NCBI GenBank assembly: GCA_965249965.1
Contig: OZ252262.1
Coordinates: forward strand, 248,001 to 312,000
DNA from: HXMU1420-13 sp965249965
GTDB lineage: Bacteria; Bacteroidota; Rhodothermia; Balneolales; Balneolaceae
DNA length: 64,000 nt
Direction of reading: 5' to 3'
The notes beneath the pieces are model-generated. The model did no database searches and was not told the DNA's origin. It saw nothing but the letters and a program-made list of their open reading frames with translations. Made by a program: the position numbers and the translations under genes. How positions within the stretch are numbered: the first letter of the stretch is position 1; every line of letters begins with the position of its first letter. Below are positions 51,910-60,115 of the stretch, in pieces.

Positions 51910-53321
51910 ATGGGCAAAACGAACAAATAGAATCACTACTTACAAAAGCAGAATCTTTTGCTTCAAAAGTCGGGCAATCTGTTCATGATCAGTACGTCGA
52001 GAATTTATATATAAAAGCGGCTGAGTTAAGCAACGAATCGGTTAAAAAAAATCCCATTCGTTACTTAAAAGACGAGAAAATCGACAAGATTCTTACCAGT
52101 AAGCTTTGGGGATTTCCAACCATGGTTGGGTTATTTACGCTGGTAATTTGGCTCACCATTGAAGGCGCAAATGTACCCTCAGGAATGCTCGCTTCATTTT
52201 TTTTGGATACACTATACCCAATATTAATCGAATGGACACAAACCTGGCCCTGGTGGTTAAGCGGGCTTATAATTGACGGGATGTATCTTGCTACTGCATG
52301 GGTAATTTCCGTGATGCTTCCGCCCATGGCTATCTTTTTTCCGATGTTTACCTTACTCGAAGATTTAGGATATCTACCAAGAGTGGCCTTTAATCTTGAT
52401 GGTTTATTCAAAAAAGCGGGAGCACACGGGAAGCAAGCCTTAAGTATGATGATGGGATTTGGGTGTAATGCAGCAGGAGTTATTTCAGCCAGAATTATAG
52501 ATTCTCCAAGGGAACGGCTTATTGCCATTATTACCAACAATTTTTCGTTGTGTAATGGCCGTTGGCCAACCATCATAATTTTATCCAGCCTGTTTGTCGG
52601 CGCACTAGCTCCCGCTTGGTTTGCAGGCCTGGCAACCGCATTATCTGTTGTTGGAATTGCCCTTTTGGGAGTTGTTTTAACTTTTGTAGCATCATGGATG
52701 CTATCAAAAACTGTTTTAAAGGGAGAAGCTTCAGCATTTAGCCTGGAACTCCCTCCTTATCGGCCACCCCGGATTATGCAAACGTTATATACTTCGATAA
52801 TTGATCGTACTATTTTCGTGCTTTGGAGAGCTATAATCTTTGCGCTACCCGCAGGTGCAGCCATTTGGTTGTCATCAAACATAATGATTGATGAGATTAG
52901 TGTAGCCGAACATATTATCACCGCTCTTGACCCAATTGGTTGGTTTATTGGCTTAAATGGAGTGATACTGCTTGCTTATATCGTTGCCATTCCAGCTAAC
53001 GAAATCATTATACCAACCATATTAATGCTTACAGTTTTATCTACTGGCATGACCGATGTAGGATCCGGAGCCGGAGTGATGTTCGAACCAGAAGATATTA
53101 GCACACTTAGTAACGTACTTGAAGCCGGTGGCTGGACTTTACTCACTGCGATTAGTGTAATGTTATTTAGCTTATTACATAATCCCTGTAGTACAACTAT
53201 CTATACGATTTACAAAGAAACTAAGAGCATTAAATGGACAGTGGTAGCTACCTTGTTACCGTATGGATTTGGCCTTACAATTTTGGTAGTACTTGCAGCA
53301 GTATGGCGAGCCTTTGCCTAA
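51906..53321 (+). CDS. feoB: FeoB membrane domain protein (C-terminal half of a split FeoB)
   Basis: 471 residues. A soluble helical start (LTKAESFASKVGQSVHDQYVEN) matches the linker region of FeoB, then DEKIDKILTSKLWGFPTMVGLF leads into two Gate (nucleoside-recognition) domains with about eight to ten helices. Key motifs are SMMMGFGCNAAGVISARII (the conserved Cys in helix 3 of Gate 1) and LHNPCSTTIYTIYKE (Gate 2). It would form the Fe(II) path of the transporter with the separate GTPase. Its TAA stop directly abuts the stop of the opposite regulator gene (TAA-TTA), leaving no space for a terminator. Confidence 0.9.
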   Translation: MNGQNEQIESLLTKAESFASKVGQSVHDQYVENLYIKAAELSNESVKKNPIRYLKDEKIDKILTSKLWGFPTMVGLFTLVIWLTIEGANVPSGMLASFFLDTLYPILIEWTQTWPWWLSGLIIDGMYLATAWVISVMLPPMAIFFPMFTLLEDLGYLPRVAFNLDGLFKKAGAHGKQALSMMMGFGCNAAGVISARIIDSPRERLIAIITNNFSLCNGRWPTIIILSSLFVGALAPAWFAGLATALSVVGIALLGVVLTFVASWMLSKTVLKGEASAFSLELPPYRPPRIMQTLYTSIIDRTIFVLWRAIIFALPAGAAIWLSSNIMIDEISVAEHIITALDPIGWFIGLNGVILLAYIVAIPANEIIIPTILMLTVLSTGMTDVGSGAGVMFEPEDISTLSNVLEAGGWTLLTAISVMLFSLLHNPCSTTIYTIYKETKSIKWTVVATLLPYGFGLTILVVLAAVWRAFA

Positions 53322-53987
53322 TTAAAGGAGATTTTCTTCCACCAAATACACCTGTTCAGCGATGTTGAAACCTATGGTTTTCATTTCATCTTCGAGCAAA
53401 ACCTGAACCGGTCCATTGAATGGAGCTTTATCCAGAATTTTGATCTTAACCCCTGGAATTACACCAATTTTTTCTAAATAACGAAGCAACTCTGGGTCTT
53501 GATCTTTTACTCTACCAATAATGTATTTTTGATCCACATCTGCCTCTGCTAAAGGGAGCGAGGCCATTTCTGGCATTACCCCGTCTTTGGTTGGAATCGG
53601 GTCTCCGTGTGGGTCGTGCGTAGGGTGATTTAGCAACTCAGCAATTTTATCTTCAAACTGCTCTGAGATATGATGTTCTAATTTTTCTGCTTCTTCGTGA
53701 ACTTCATCCCAGCTGTAGCCCATCACTTCTTTTAAATACAGTTCTAGCAACCGGTGGTGGCGTAGAATTTCCAACGCAATTTTTCTGCCCGCATCCGTTA
53801 ATTTGGCTCCTTTATATGAAATATGCTCTACTAGATTTAACCCTGCCAAACGCTTTAACATATTTGTGACGGACGCAGAAGAAACCTCCATCATTTCAGC
53901 GATGTTATTTGTGGTAGCGCCTGATCCTTCTGTTTCAAGCACGTAAATCACTTTTAAATAATCCTCAACAGATTGGCTTAAACTCAT
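53322..53987 (-). CDS. DtxR/MntR-family metal-dependent regulator
   Basis: 221-residue iron or manganese-responsive repressor. The N-terminal winged helix has SQSVEDYLKVIYVLE and SSASVTNMLKRLAGLNLVEHISYKGAKLTDAG; the dimerisation/metal domain has RHHRLLELYL, HEEAEKLEHHIS and DPHGDPIPTKDG; a C-terminal SH3-like FeoA domain (IPGVKIKILDKAPFNGP) makes it of the three-domain DtxR/IdeR type. It converges on feoB and is the likely regulator of the feo genes through the palindrome at 50762-50783. It is the last gene of a minus-strand set with a thioredoxin (stop and start adjacent) and a SpoIIE phosphatase. Confidence 0.93.
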   Translation of the reverse strand: MSLSQSVEDYLKVIYVLETEGSGATTNNIAEMMEVSSASVTNMLKRLAGLNLVEHISYKGAKLTDAGRKIALEILRHHRLLELYLKEVMGYSWDEVHEEAEKLEHHISEQFEDKIAELLNHPTHDPHGDPIPTKDGVMPEMASLPLAEADVDQKYIIGRVKDQDPELLRYLEKIGVIPGVKIKILDKAPFNGPVQVLLEDEMKTIGFNIAEQVYLVEENLL

Positions 53988-54509
53988 CTAGTTTTCGGAA
54001 CCGTTATCGTTTTCATCGAAATATTCTTCAAAACTTTGAGATTTGAAAGCATCTGAGCCTACATAATTTAAAAGTGGTCCGTATACAAAAGGCTCTAAAA
54101 ACCCAGGTTGTGCACCTAGAATTTCCCCATCTGAACTAATAAAATAATGGGTTGGATACGAGGTAAGTCTCAGATAGCGCGCAAGTTCATACTCCGGCAT
54201 ATTTTTACCGTTGTAGGTAATCACACGTTCCGACTCCGCATCTAATTGAACCGGATAGTAATGCTCCTTCACTGAAGCTAAAACAGTAGAGTCGGGAAAG
54301 GTTTCTTTTCTGGTTTTCAGGCAATAGGTGCACCATTCAGCATAGCCGAAAATCAGAACTTTTTTACCTGTTTCGGCGGCTTTAATCTGGGCTTCTTCTA
54401 ATTCCAACCATTCGAATCCGGAGTTAATTTCTCTTTGGGCCTGTGCAAAAACGGTGGTTGAAAACAACCCGATAAATAAACCTACAAGAACGAAGTAATT
54501 CGATTTCAT
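53988..54509 (-). CDS. Exported thioredoxin-like protein
   Basis: 173 residues. Signal peptide 1-24 (NYFVLVGLFIGLFSTTVFAQA). The thioredoxin fold has VLIFGYAEWCTYCLKTRKETF with Cys60/Cys63 (CTYC), and the cis-proline region SYPTHYFISSDGE. The pattern resembles DsbD-gamma/DUF255-type thioredoxins that take electrons from the membrane. It directly abuts the DtxR gene and follows the phosphatase gene by 17 bp, so these three genes are one operon. A role in envelope thiol reduction is inferred. Confidence 0.88.
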   Translation of the reverse strand: MKSNYFVLVGLFIGLFSTTVFAQAQREINSGFEWLELEEAQIKAAETGKKVLIFGYAEWCTYCLKTRKETFPDSTVLASVKEHYYPVQLDAESERVITYNGKNMPEYELARYLRLTSYPTHYFISSDGEILGAQPGFLEPFVYGPLLNYVGSDAFKSQSFEEYFDENDNGSEN

Positions 54510-54526
54510 ATAAAATACAATGTTTG

Positions 54527-57076
54527 TTACGCTTTGATAACAACGAGCGTCATGTCATCAAATTGGAGCGAATCGCCTATAAAGGTACGAACATCTTCGA
54601 TAATTAAATCGCGAAGTTCTTTCGAAGAGTTCGTTTTTTCCCTTTTTATCAAACGTTTTAATCGTTTTTCGTCGTAGAATTCTTCGTTTTCGTTTTGAGC
54701 TTCGGTGATACCATCGGTGTATAAAACTAAGACATCTCCTTTTTCTAGCTGAATTTTCTCTTCTTGGGACACCTTATTAAAGGCCTCTCCTTTTGCCATT
54801 CCTAGAGCTACGCCGGGTGGTTGCAACCAGCTTATTGTTCCATCAGCTTTCTTGTACAGCATTGGATTGTGACCCGCCCTTACATAGGTAAAAGAGCCCT
54901 CTTTCACATTCAAAACGCCATATATCATTGAAATAAACGTCCCTCGTGTAGCATTTTCAGTGAATAACTTATTTGCGCGAAACATCAACATTTTAGGAGA
55001 TGGGAAAATCGAGCAGAGACTATGAATTACTCCTTTAACAAAAGTCATATAAAAGGCAGCCTGAATTCCTTTACCACTTACATCACCAATGGCAATTGCC
55101 GCTTTTTCATCGTCCAGGCATATTATGTCATAGTAATCACCACCTGTTTCCTGAGCAGGTATACAAATAGCAGATGCATCGAAACCGGGAATCTCTGGAG
55201 TATTTTCCGGCAAAAAAGCGACTTGAATATTTCTTGCAATATCCAACTCTTGTAACACACGTTGTTCTTTCGCCTGATCTTCGATGTATTCCGGAATATA
55301 ATCGGGTAAACTGTCTTTATCTTCACCAACTAAGAGAAAGTACATGCCAGCTATAATTAGTGAAAATAACAGGATCAGGAAACCAATAAAGGTATCGCCA
55401 TCCGGGGAGTTCGAAACCATCCACCCCGACGTTGTACCAATGAAGTTTGCATAAATAAAGTACCCTAGTGCAACGGTAACAAAGTCGTACCGGATGTAGA
55501 AGTAGCCTAAAATAAATCCAATTACGGCATTTATCAGCATACCATAACCTTCCGGATTTATGCTTACAATTGAATAAACAGCCCCAAAAATAAGGGCACT
55601 AACAAGTGGTATAAGCCATTTCTTTTGTGTACTTGCAAATACCTGATTACCTAAAATCAAAAATGATAAAACTACCATCGCCAGGCTGTACATCAACATT
55701 TGAATGATATTTGCTAAAGGCGAGAACACAAATTCATCTTCAATAAAATTGATGTCACCGGTTATAAAAACCTCTGGAAGAGCTCCAATTAAAATAGTAT
55801 ACACCCCTACTAATAATGAGCCAATACTAACTGCACGAATTATAGCCCACCCCACAGGTTTATTCTTAAACATTCCACGGCGTACTAAATCCCATGTTTT
55901 TAATTGAGCAGGCCAATATTGACGGGTAACCGAGTCACTGACAGCAATAGCAACGAAAAAACTTACAGAAGTCACTGCACCAAATACACCAAAAGAGAGC
56001 ACTTGATTAAATAGAGCCGAGAGTTGTTCAGCTTCAAAACTCACATTTAACTGCTTTATTAAGCTTAATAAAGCCATTAGTGGTACTAAAAAACCGGTAA
56101 CAACTGCTACAATTAAAGCTGGTCGGGTATCAATAGCCCGAGCTTTAATTCGTAAATAAAATGAGATTAGAAGCCAGACAATAAATATCAAAAGAAACCC
56201 AAAAAGAGCATTTGATCTGGCTTTGCTGGCTGGCTCTATTGGCGGAATTGTACTAATTAACTCATAGGACATTCCTCGGATTATTCCGGCAGGCAGTAAT
56301 TCCAGTTCAAGTCGTGGAACTACGCCCATTAATGTATCTGTTGAAGTAAAATTCAGGCGTGCAAAGCGAAAATTTCGATCCTCTGTGAAATGCAATGAAT
56401 CTCTCTTAAAATTGAATCTCTTCCAGTAACTATTTTCGAGATACCACTCAGCTCCTCTCCAAACAAAATTTCCTTCATCTTGATCTCCGGCGATTAACAA
56501 AATCTCATACACATTTTCAGGTATGGCGCGCATGTGTTGAAACTCAATTAAATTGGAGATAATTGAATCTTCTCGTTGCCGGTTATATCCAGGTGTTCCT
56601 GCAAATGCAGCACGAATTAGTTTTCGATTTGCTGGTGTTTGCTCTTCAATAATTTCATCAGCTACCTTAAACGAAACCAATTCCCCATCCCTGCTCAACT
56701 CGAATGAAACGGCATCTTGCACATCCTCTTTTGTTACGGAAAACTCCTCTACTGCCCAGCGATACAATGGCAATTGCTGATAATTTTCCGAACCCGTATT
56801 CGATAGATACTTTTCACGACCATACGCAGCCTGAATGCGATCTATCAGGTTTTCATCTGCTTCTATAAATGCCCGTTTTTTTAGATTTTTTGGCTGATAT
56901 TCCCAATTGTAGAAAATGGAATCGGCGTGAGCAATAGCTTCCTCAGCTGTCATCCGGACTTCAATGGAGCTAAACGGGTGATGATTTTTCATATCGAAGA
57001 AAAACCAAACTACCCCGAAAAAACCTAATGCCAGAAGCAATATATCCCTAAAGCGTTGATCGTGATAAGCAAACAT
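54527..57076 (-). CDS. Membrane-bound SpoIIE-type (PP2C) serine phosphatase
   Basis: 849 residues. One helix near residues 12-25, a periplasmic domain of about 260 residues, then about nine to ten membrane helices (about 290-590) and a cytoplasmic SpoIIE/PP2C domain. The latter begins ELDIARNIQVAFLPENTPEI, and has QETGGDYYDII, AIGDVSGKGIQAAFYM, AGHNPMLY and LYTDGITEAQN with the metal-binding Asp residues DG/DD present (FDDMTLVVIK at the end). It likely dephosphorylates an anti-sigma-antagonist protein in response to an outside signal. No STAS or anti-sigma partner lies nearby. Confidence 0.9.
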   Translation of the reverse strand: MFAYHDQRFRDILLLALGFFGVVWFFFDMKNHHPFSSIEVRMTAEEAIAHADSIFYNWEYQPKNLKKRAFIEADENLIDRIQAAYGREKYLSNTGSENYQQLPLYRWAVEEFSVTKEDVQDAVSFELSRDGELVSFKVADEIIEEQTPANRKLIRAAFAGTPGYNRQREDSIISNLIEFQHMRAIPENVYEILLIAGDQDEGNFVWRGAEWYLENSYWKRFNFKRDSLHFTEDRNFRFARLNFTSTDTLMGVVPRLELELLPAGIIRGMSYELISTIPPIEPASKARSNALFGFLLIFIVWLLISFYLRIKARAIDTRPALIVAVVTGFLVPLMALLSLIKQLNVSFEAEQLSALFNQVLSFGVFGAVTSVSFFVAIAVSDSVTRQYWPAQLKTWDLVRRGMFKNKPVGWAIIRAVSIGSLLVGVYTILIGALPEVFITGDINFIEDEFVFSPLANIIQMLMYSLAMVVLSFLILGNQVFASTQKKWLIPLVSALIFGAVYSIVSINPEGYGMLINAVIGFILGYFYIRYDFVTVALGYFIYANFIGTTSGWMVSNSPDGDTFIGFLILLFSLIIAGMYFLLVGEDKDSLPDYIPEYIEDQAKEQRVLQELDIARNIQVAFLPENTPEIPGFDASAICIPAQETGGDYYDIICLDDEKAAIAIGDVSGKGIQAAFYMTFVKGVIHSLCSIFPSPKMLMFRANKLFTENATRGTFISMIYGVLNVKEGSFTYVRAGHNPMLYKKADGTISWLQPPGVALGMAKGEAFNKVSQEEKIQLEKGDVLVLYTDGITEAQNENEEFYDEKRLKRLIKREKTNSSKELRDLIIEDVRTFIGDSLQFDDMTLVVIKA

Positions 57077-57165
57077 AAAATACTACTACGGATTTCTGTA
57101 ATTAGGTTGCGACAATATGCTTAGATTCAATCGTTTTTAAAATAAAACTTTTTGCCAATCTAACG

Positions 57166-57936
57166 ATGTGTTTAATCACTTTCGCTTATAAAGATCATCC
57201 AAAATATCGCCTGATTTTAGCCGCTAATCGAGACGAATTTTATGGCCGGCCAACCCGAAAAGCTCAATTTTGGAATGAAGAGGGTCACCCTGATATTTTA
57301 GCAGGTAAAGACCTGGAAGCGGGTGGTAGCTGGATGGGAATTTCAACTTCCGGAAAATGGGCTGCACTTACCAATTATCGCGATCCAAATTGGAAACATG
57401 AAAATCCAACCAGTAGAGGTGAGATTGTGCTTAATTATCTCAAATCGAATATCTCTTCAAAGGAGTATGTAGATGAGCTTCGAGACAATGCTCATAAATA
57501 TATCGGGTTTAATGTACTTGTTGGGGATTCTGATGGAATCCTGCATTATTCAAATTTCGATGATAAGGGCAAAGAAATTCCTCCCGGAATACATGGTGTG
57601 AGTAACGCATTGCTCGACACTCCATGGCCAAAGTTAGAATGGGCAAAATCATCGCTCAAAAAATCGATCTCACAGGATCAATTAAATCGCGATGACATCT
57701 TCAATTTTTTGAATAATGATGTACAGGCCGACGATGATCAACTTCCTGATACCGGCATACCGCATGAATGGGAAAAAGCTGTTTCTTCCCTATTTATTAA
57801 AACAGAAAAGTACGGAACACGTTCTTCCAGCATCCTTCTGATAGATCATTCTGGAAATATTGAATTCACCGAACGACGATTTATCCGAGGTACACATGAT
57901 ATTTTGGAAGAGAATACCTATTCTATCCCCGCTTAA
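57166..57936 (+). CDS. NRDE (TANGO2-like) family protein
   Basis: 256 residues of the NRDE/TANGO2 family, named after the N-R-D-E motif seen here as LAANRDEFYGRPT (residues about 19-31) after MCLITFAY, where Cys2 becomes the N-terminal nucleophile as in Ntn hydrolases. Other conserved parts are DLEAGGSWMGISTSGKWAALTNYR and GVSNALLDTPWPKL. Bacterial members have no settled function; the animal relatives have been linked to lipid or heme handling. It is divergent from the phosphatase gene, and the antiporter gene follows 39 bp later. Confidence 0.9.
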   Translation: MCLITFAYKDHPKYRLILAANRDEFYGRPTRKAQFWNEEGHPDILAGKDLEAGGSWMGISTSGKWAALTNYRDPNWKHENPTSRGEIVLNYLKSNISSKEYVDELRDNAHKYIGFNVLVGDSDGILHYSNFDDKGKEIPPGIHGVSNALLDTPWPKLEWAKSSLKKSISQDQLNRDDIFNFLNNDVQADDDQLPDTGIPHEWEKAVSSLFIKTEKYGTRSSSILLIDHSGNIEFTERRFIRGTHDILEENTYSIPA

Positions 57937-57975
57937 TCTACCTAGTTTGCATAAACACGCAATTAAATCAGCATA

Positions 57976-59457
57976 ATGACTTACAAGTACACGAAGCCAA
58001 CGTTAATAGAAGCTCTCATTCCTATCATTTTTCTCATCATCGCGCTTTTTGTGAATGTGCGTATTTACGGAGACGCCTCGCTTGATGGTTCCAATCAAAT
58101 TATTTTGATGCTATCTGCCGGAATCGCCAGTATCGTTGCTATTCGATTGGGATATAGTTGGAAAGAAATTCGATCCGGCATGGTTAAAAGTATCAGTTCT
58201 GCCATGGCTTCCATTATTATTCTTTTGCTGATTGGCTCGCTTGCAGGCACCTGGTTGTTAAGCGGTGTTGTGCCAGCCATGATTTACTATGGACTTATGA
58301 TATTAAATCCCACCATCTTTTTGGTGGCTGCCTGTATTGTTTGTGCTATTGTTTCGATAGCAACCGGATCTAGCTGGACGACCTCAGCAACCGTGGGGAT
58401 TGCCCTTGTTGGGATTGGTACCGCATTAGGGATTAACGTTGGGATGGTTGCAGGAGCAATTATATCCGGCGCCTATTTTGGCGATAAAATGTCGCCACTA
58501 TCAGACACTACCAATCTTGCGCCAGCCATGGCAGGAACAGATTTATTCACGCACATTCGATACATGGCGTTTACTACCATCCCTTCTATCAGCATTGCAC
58601 TAGTGATTTTTCTGATTCTTGGATTTACCACTTCAACTTCTGGCGATGTGGTTGATACGCAAGCAATCTTAGATGCAATTTCCGGAGAATTCAATATCAA
58701 TGGATGGTTATTTCTGGTTCCTGTTATTGTTATTGCACTAATTGTTAAAAAAGTACCCGCAATTCCCGCTATTACCGCCGGAGCTGTTTTAGGTGGAATT
58801 TTTGCTCTGATTTTTCAAAAAGATGTAGTTCTTGCAGTTTCGGGGTATGAGTCGTACACCTGGGAAGCAGCTTATGTAGGGGTGATGACATCTTTCTACG
58901 GCGATGTGGCCATCTCTACAGGAAATACGCTTGTGGATGACTTACTTAGCTCAAGCGGGATGTATGGGATGCTTGGCACCGTTTGGATCGTATTCTCTGC
59001 CATGATGTTTGGTGGTGTTATGGAACGATGTGGCATGTTAAAGCGCATCGCAGAAGCTGTAATTTCATTTGTAAACAGTGCCGGTTCGTTAGTAGCTGCA
59101 ACAGTTGGAACCTGTGTGTTTTTCAATATCACCGCTTCTGATCAATATTTGGCGATAGTTGTTCCGGGCAGAATGTACACCGACACCTTCAAAGAGATGG
59201 ATTTAGCCCCTGAGAATCTGAGCCGAACTCTGGAAGATTCCGGTACCGTAACTTCGGTACTGGTACCGTGGAATACCTGTGGAGCTTATCATGCAGGAGT
59301 TCTTGGCGTCTCAACCTTAGCGTACCTGCCTTTTGCCTTTTTCAATCTGATTAGTCCGTTTATGACGATGTTCTACGCGTTTGCGAAGATTAAAATCCGC
59401 ACACTAAAAGAAGCGAAAGGCGAACTTGTTAACGAAGATGATTTTGATAATCCTTAA
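57976..59457 (+). CDS. NhaC-family Na+/H+ antiporter
   Basis: 493-residue transporter with about twelve helices. NhaC features: TGSSWTTSATVGIALVGIG (about residues 134-152), GAIISGAYFGDKMSPLSDTTNLAPA (about 161-185; the D-K-x-S-P-x-S-D-T-T stretch is diagnostic), the second-half repeat NITASDQYLAIVVPGRMY, and LEDSGTVTSVLVPWNTCGAY. It should exchange protons for sodium at the inner membrane, which suits a marine or saline habitat; that habitat is inferred. Its TAA stop shares bases with the opposite lipoprotein stop (TTAA). Confidence 0.93.
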   Translation: MTYKYTKPTLIEALIPIIFLIIALFVNVRIYGDASLDGSNQIILMLSAGIASIVAIRLGYSWKEIRSGMVKSISSAMASIIILLLIGSLAGTWLLSGVVPAMIYYGLMILNPTIFLVAACIVCAIVSIATGSSWTTSATVGIALVGIGTALGINVGMVAGAIISGAYFGDKMSPLSDTTNLAPAMAGTDLFTHIRYMAFTTIPSISIALVIFLILGFTTSTSGDVVDTQAILDAISGEFNINGWLFLVPVIVIALIVKKVPAIPAITAGAVLGGIFALIFQKDVVLAVSGYESYTWEAAYVGVMTSFYGDVAISTGNTLVDDLLSSSGMYGMLGTVWIVFSAMMFGGVMERCGMLKRIAEAVISFVNSAGSLVAATVGTCVFFNITASDQYLAIVVPGRMYTDTFKEMDLAPENLSRTLEDSGTVTSVLVPWNTCGAYHAGVLGVSTLAYLPFAFFNLISPFMTMFYAFAKIKIRTLKEAKGELVNEDDFDNP

Positions 59458-60062
59458 TTATTTGAGTCGATTATAATTTTTTGTTGGTCGATAATCTCTT
59501 CTTGGAGTTTAATAATTTGATCGAATGAAGTTAACCCTGGATTATCTTGTAACTGAAATTGTTCAATCAAAGGTAACGTAACCGCGATTTTCAATACAGA
59601 TTGATAATCTTCTAATAATAGACTTAATGAGTCAATATTGCTTTTCTTCTCTTCAATTGGTTGCATTAATTGTCTATTAAAATCAGCCTCGCTGCCCGTT
59701 ATCATATTTTCAATTAGAGACTTCAATTCTTCATTATGAATACTTTCATTTATCAATGAAGCTTCTTCATAATACAACTGGTTTACTTGCAGAAATTCAT
59801 TAATAAGTTCCTGCTTTTCCAATTTTAAACTTTGATAATTATCAATTTTAGATTGTAACTCTTTTAGTTCCCCATTTTGATCAAGCTCAAATTGATATAA
59901 GTTTTCAAATATTGAGTATCTACTACTCGAATATGCAGTTAATCTTGATTGGTCACTTTCAAGTAACTGAGGAATTTCTTGGAGTTCTTCTACTTGAGGA
60001 ACATTATTGCAAAAACTCAACGATAAAAGAATAAATGGAATAGTAAAGATGTTCGACTTCAT
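59454..60062 (-). CDS. Coiled-coil lipoprotein, unknown
   Basis: 202 residues. The N-terminus KSNIFTIPFILLSLSFCN is a lipoprotein signal with Cys18. The rest is strongly helical and acidic, with heptads such as LKELQSKIDNYQSLKLEKQELINEF and IIKLQEEIIDQQKII at the end, likely a periplasmic coiled coil. No family is recognised. It is divergent in orientation from nothing nearby upstream except gltX on the same strand (about 55 bp), and its stop overlaps the NhaC stop. Confidence 0.65.
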   Translation of the reverse strand: MKSNIFTIPFILLSLSFCNNVPQVEELQEIPQLLESDQSRLTAYSSSRYSIFENLYQFELDQNGELKELQSKIDNYQSLKLEKQELINEFLQVNQLYYEEASLINESIHNEELKSLIENMITGSEADFNRQLMQPIEEKKSNIDSLSLLLEDYQSVLKIAVTLPLIEQFQLQDNPGLTSFDQIIKLQEEIIDQQKIIIDSNN

Positions 60063-60115
60063 AACTATAAATATTAAGTTTAGATGCCAAACCTAACGGA
60101 AGAATTGGAAAATAG

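Noticed and set aside
51895..51920. FeoB split as a simple sequencing frameshift
   Set aside because: Not fully excluded, but the ATGA overlap is the standard coupled-gene junction of this genome and no conserved residues are missing, so I prefer a true split.
52061..52576. Minus-strand open frame of 171 codons inside the FeoB membrane gene
   Set aside because: It mirrors codons of the Gate-domain gene; composition and lack of a start signal fit a shadow frame.
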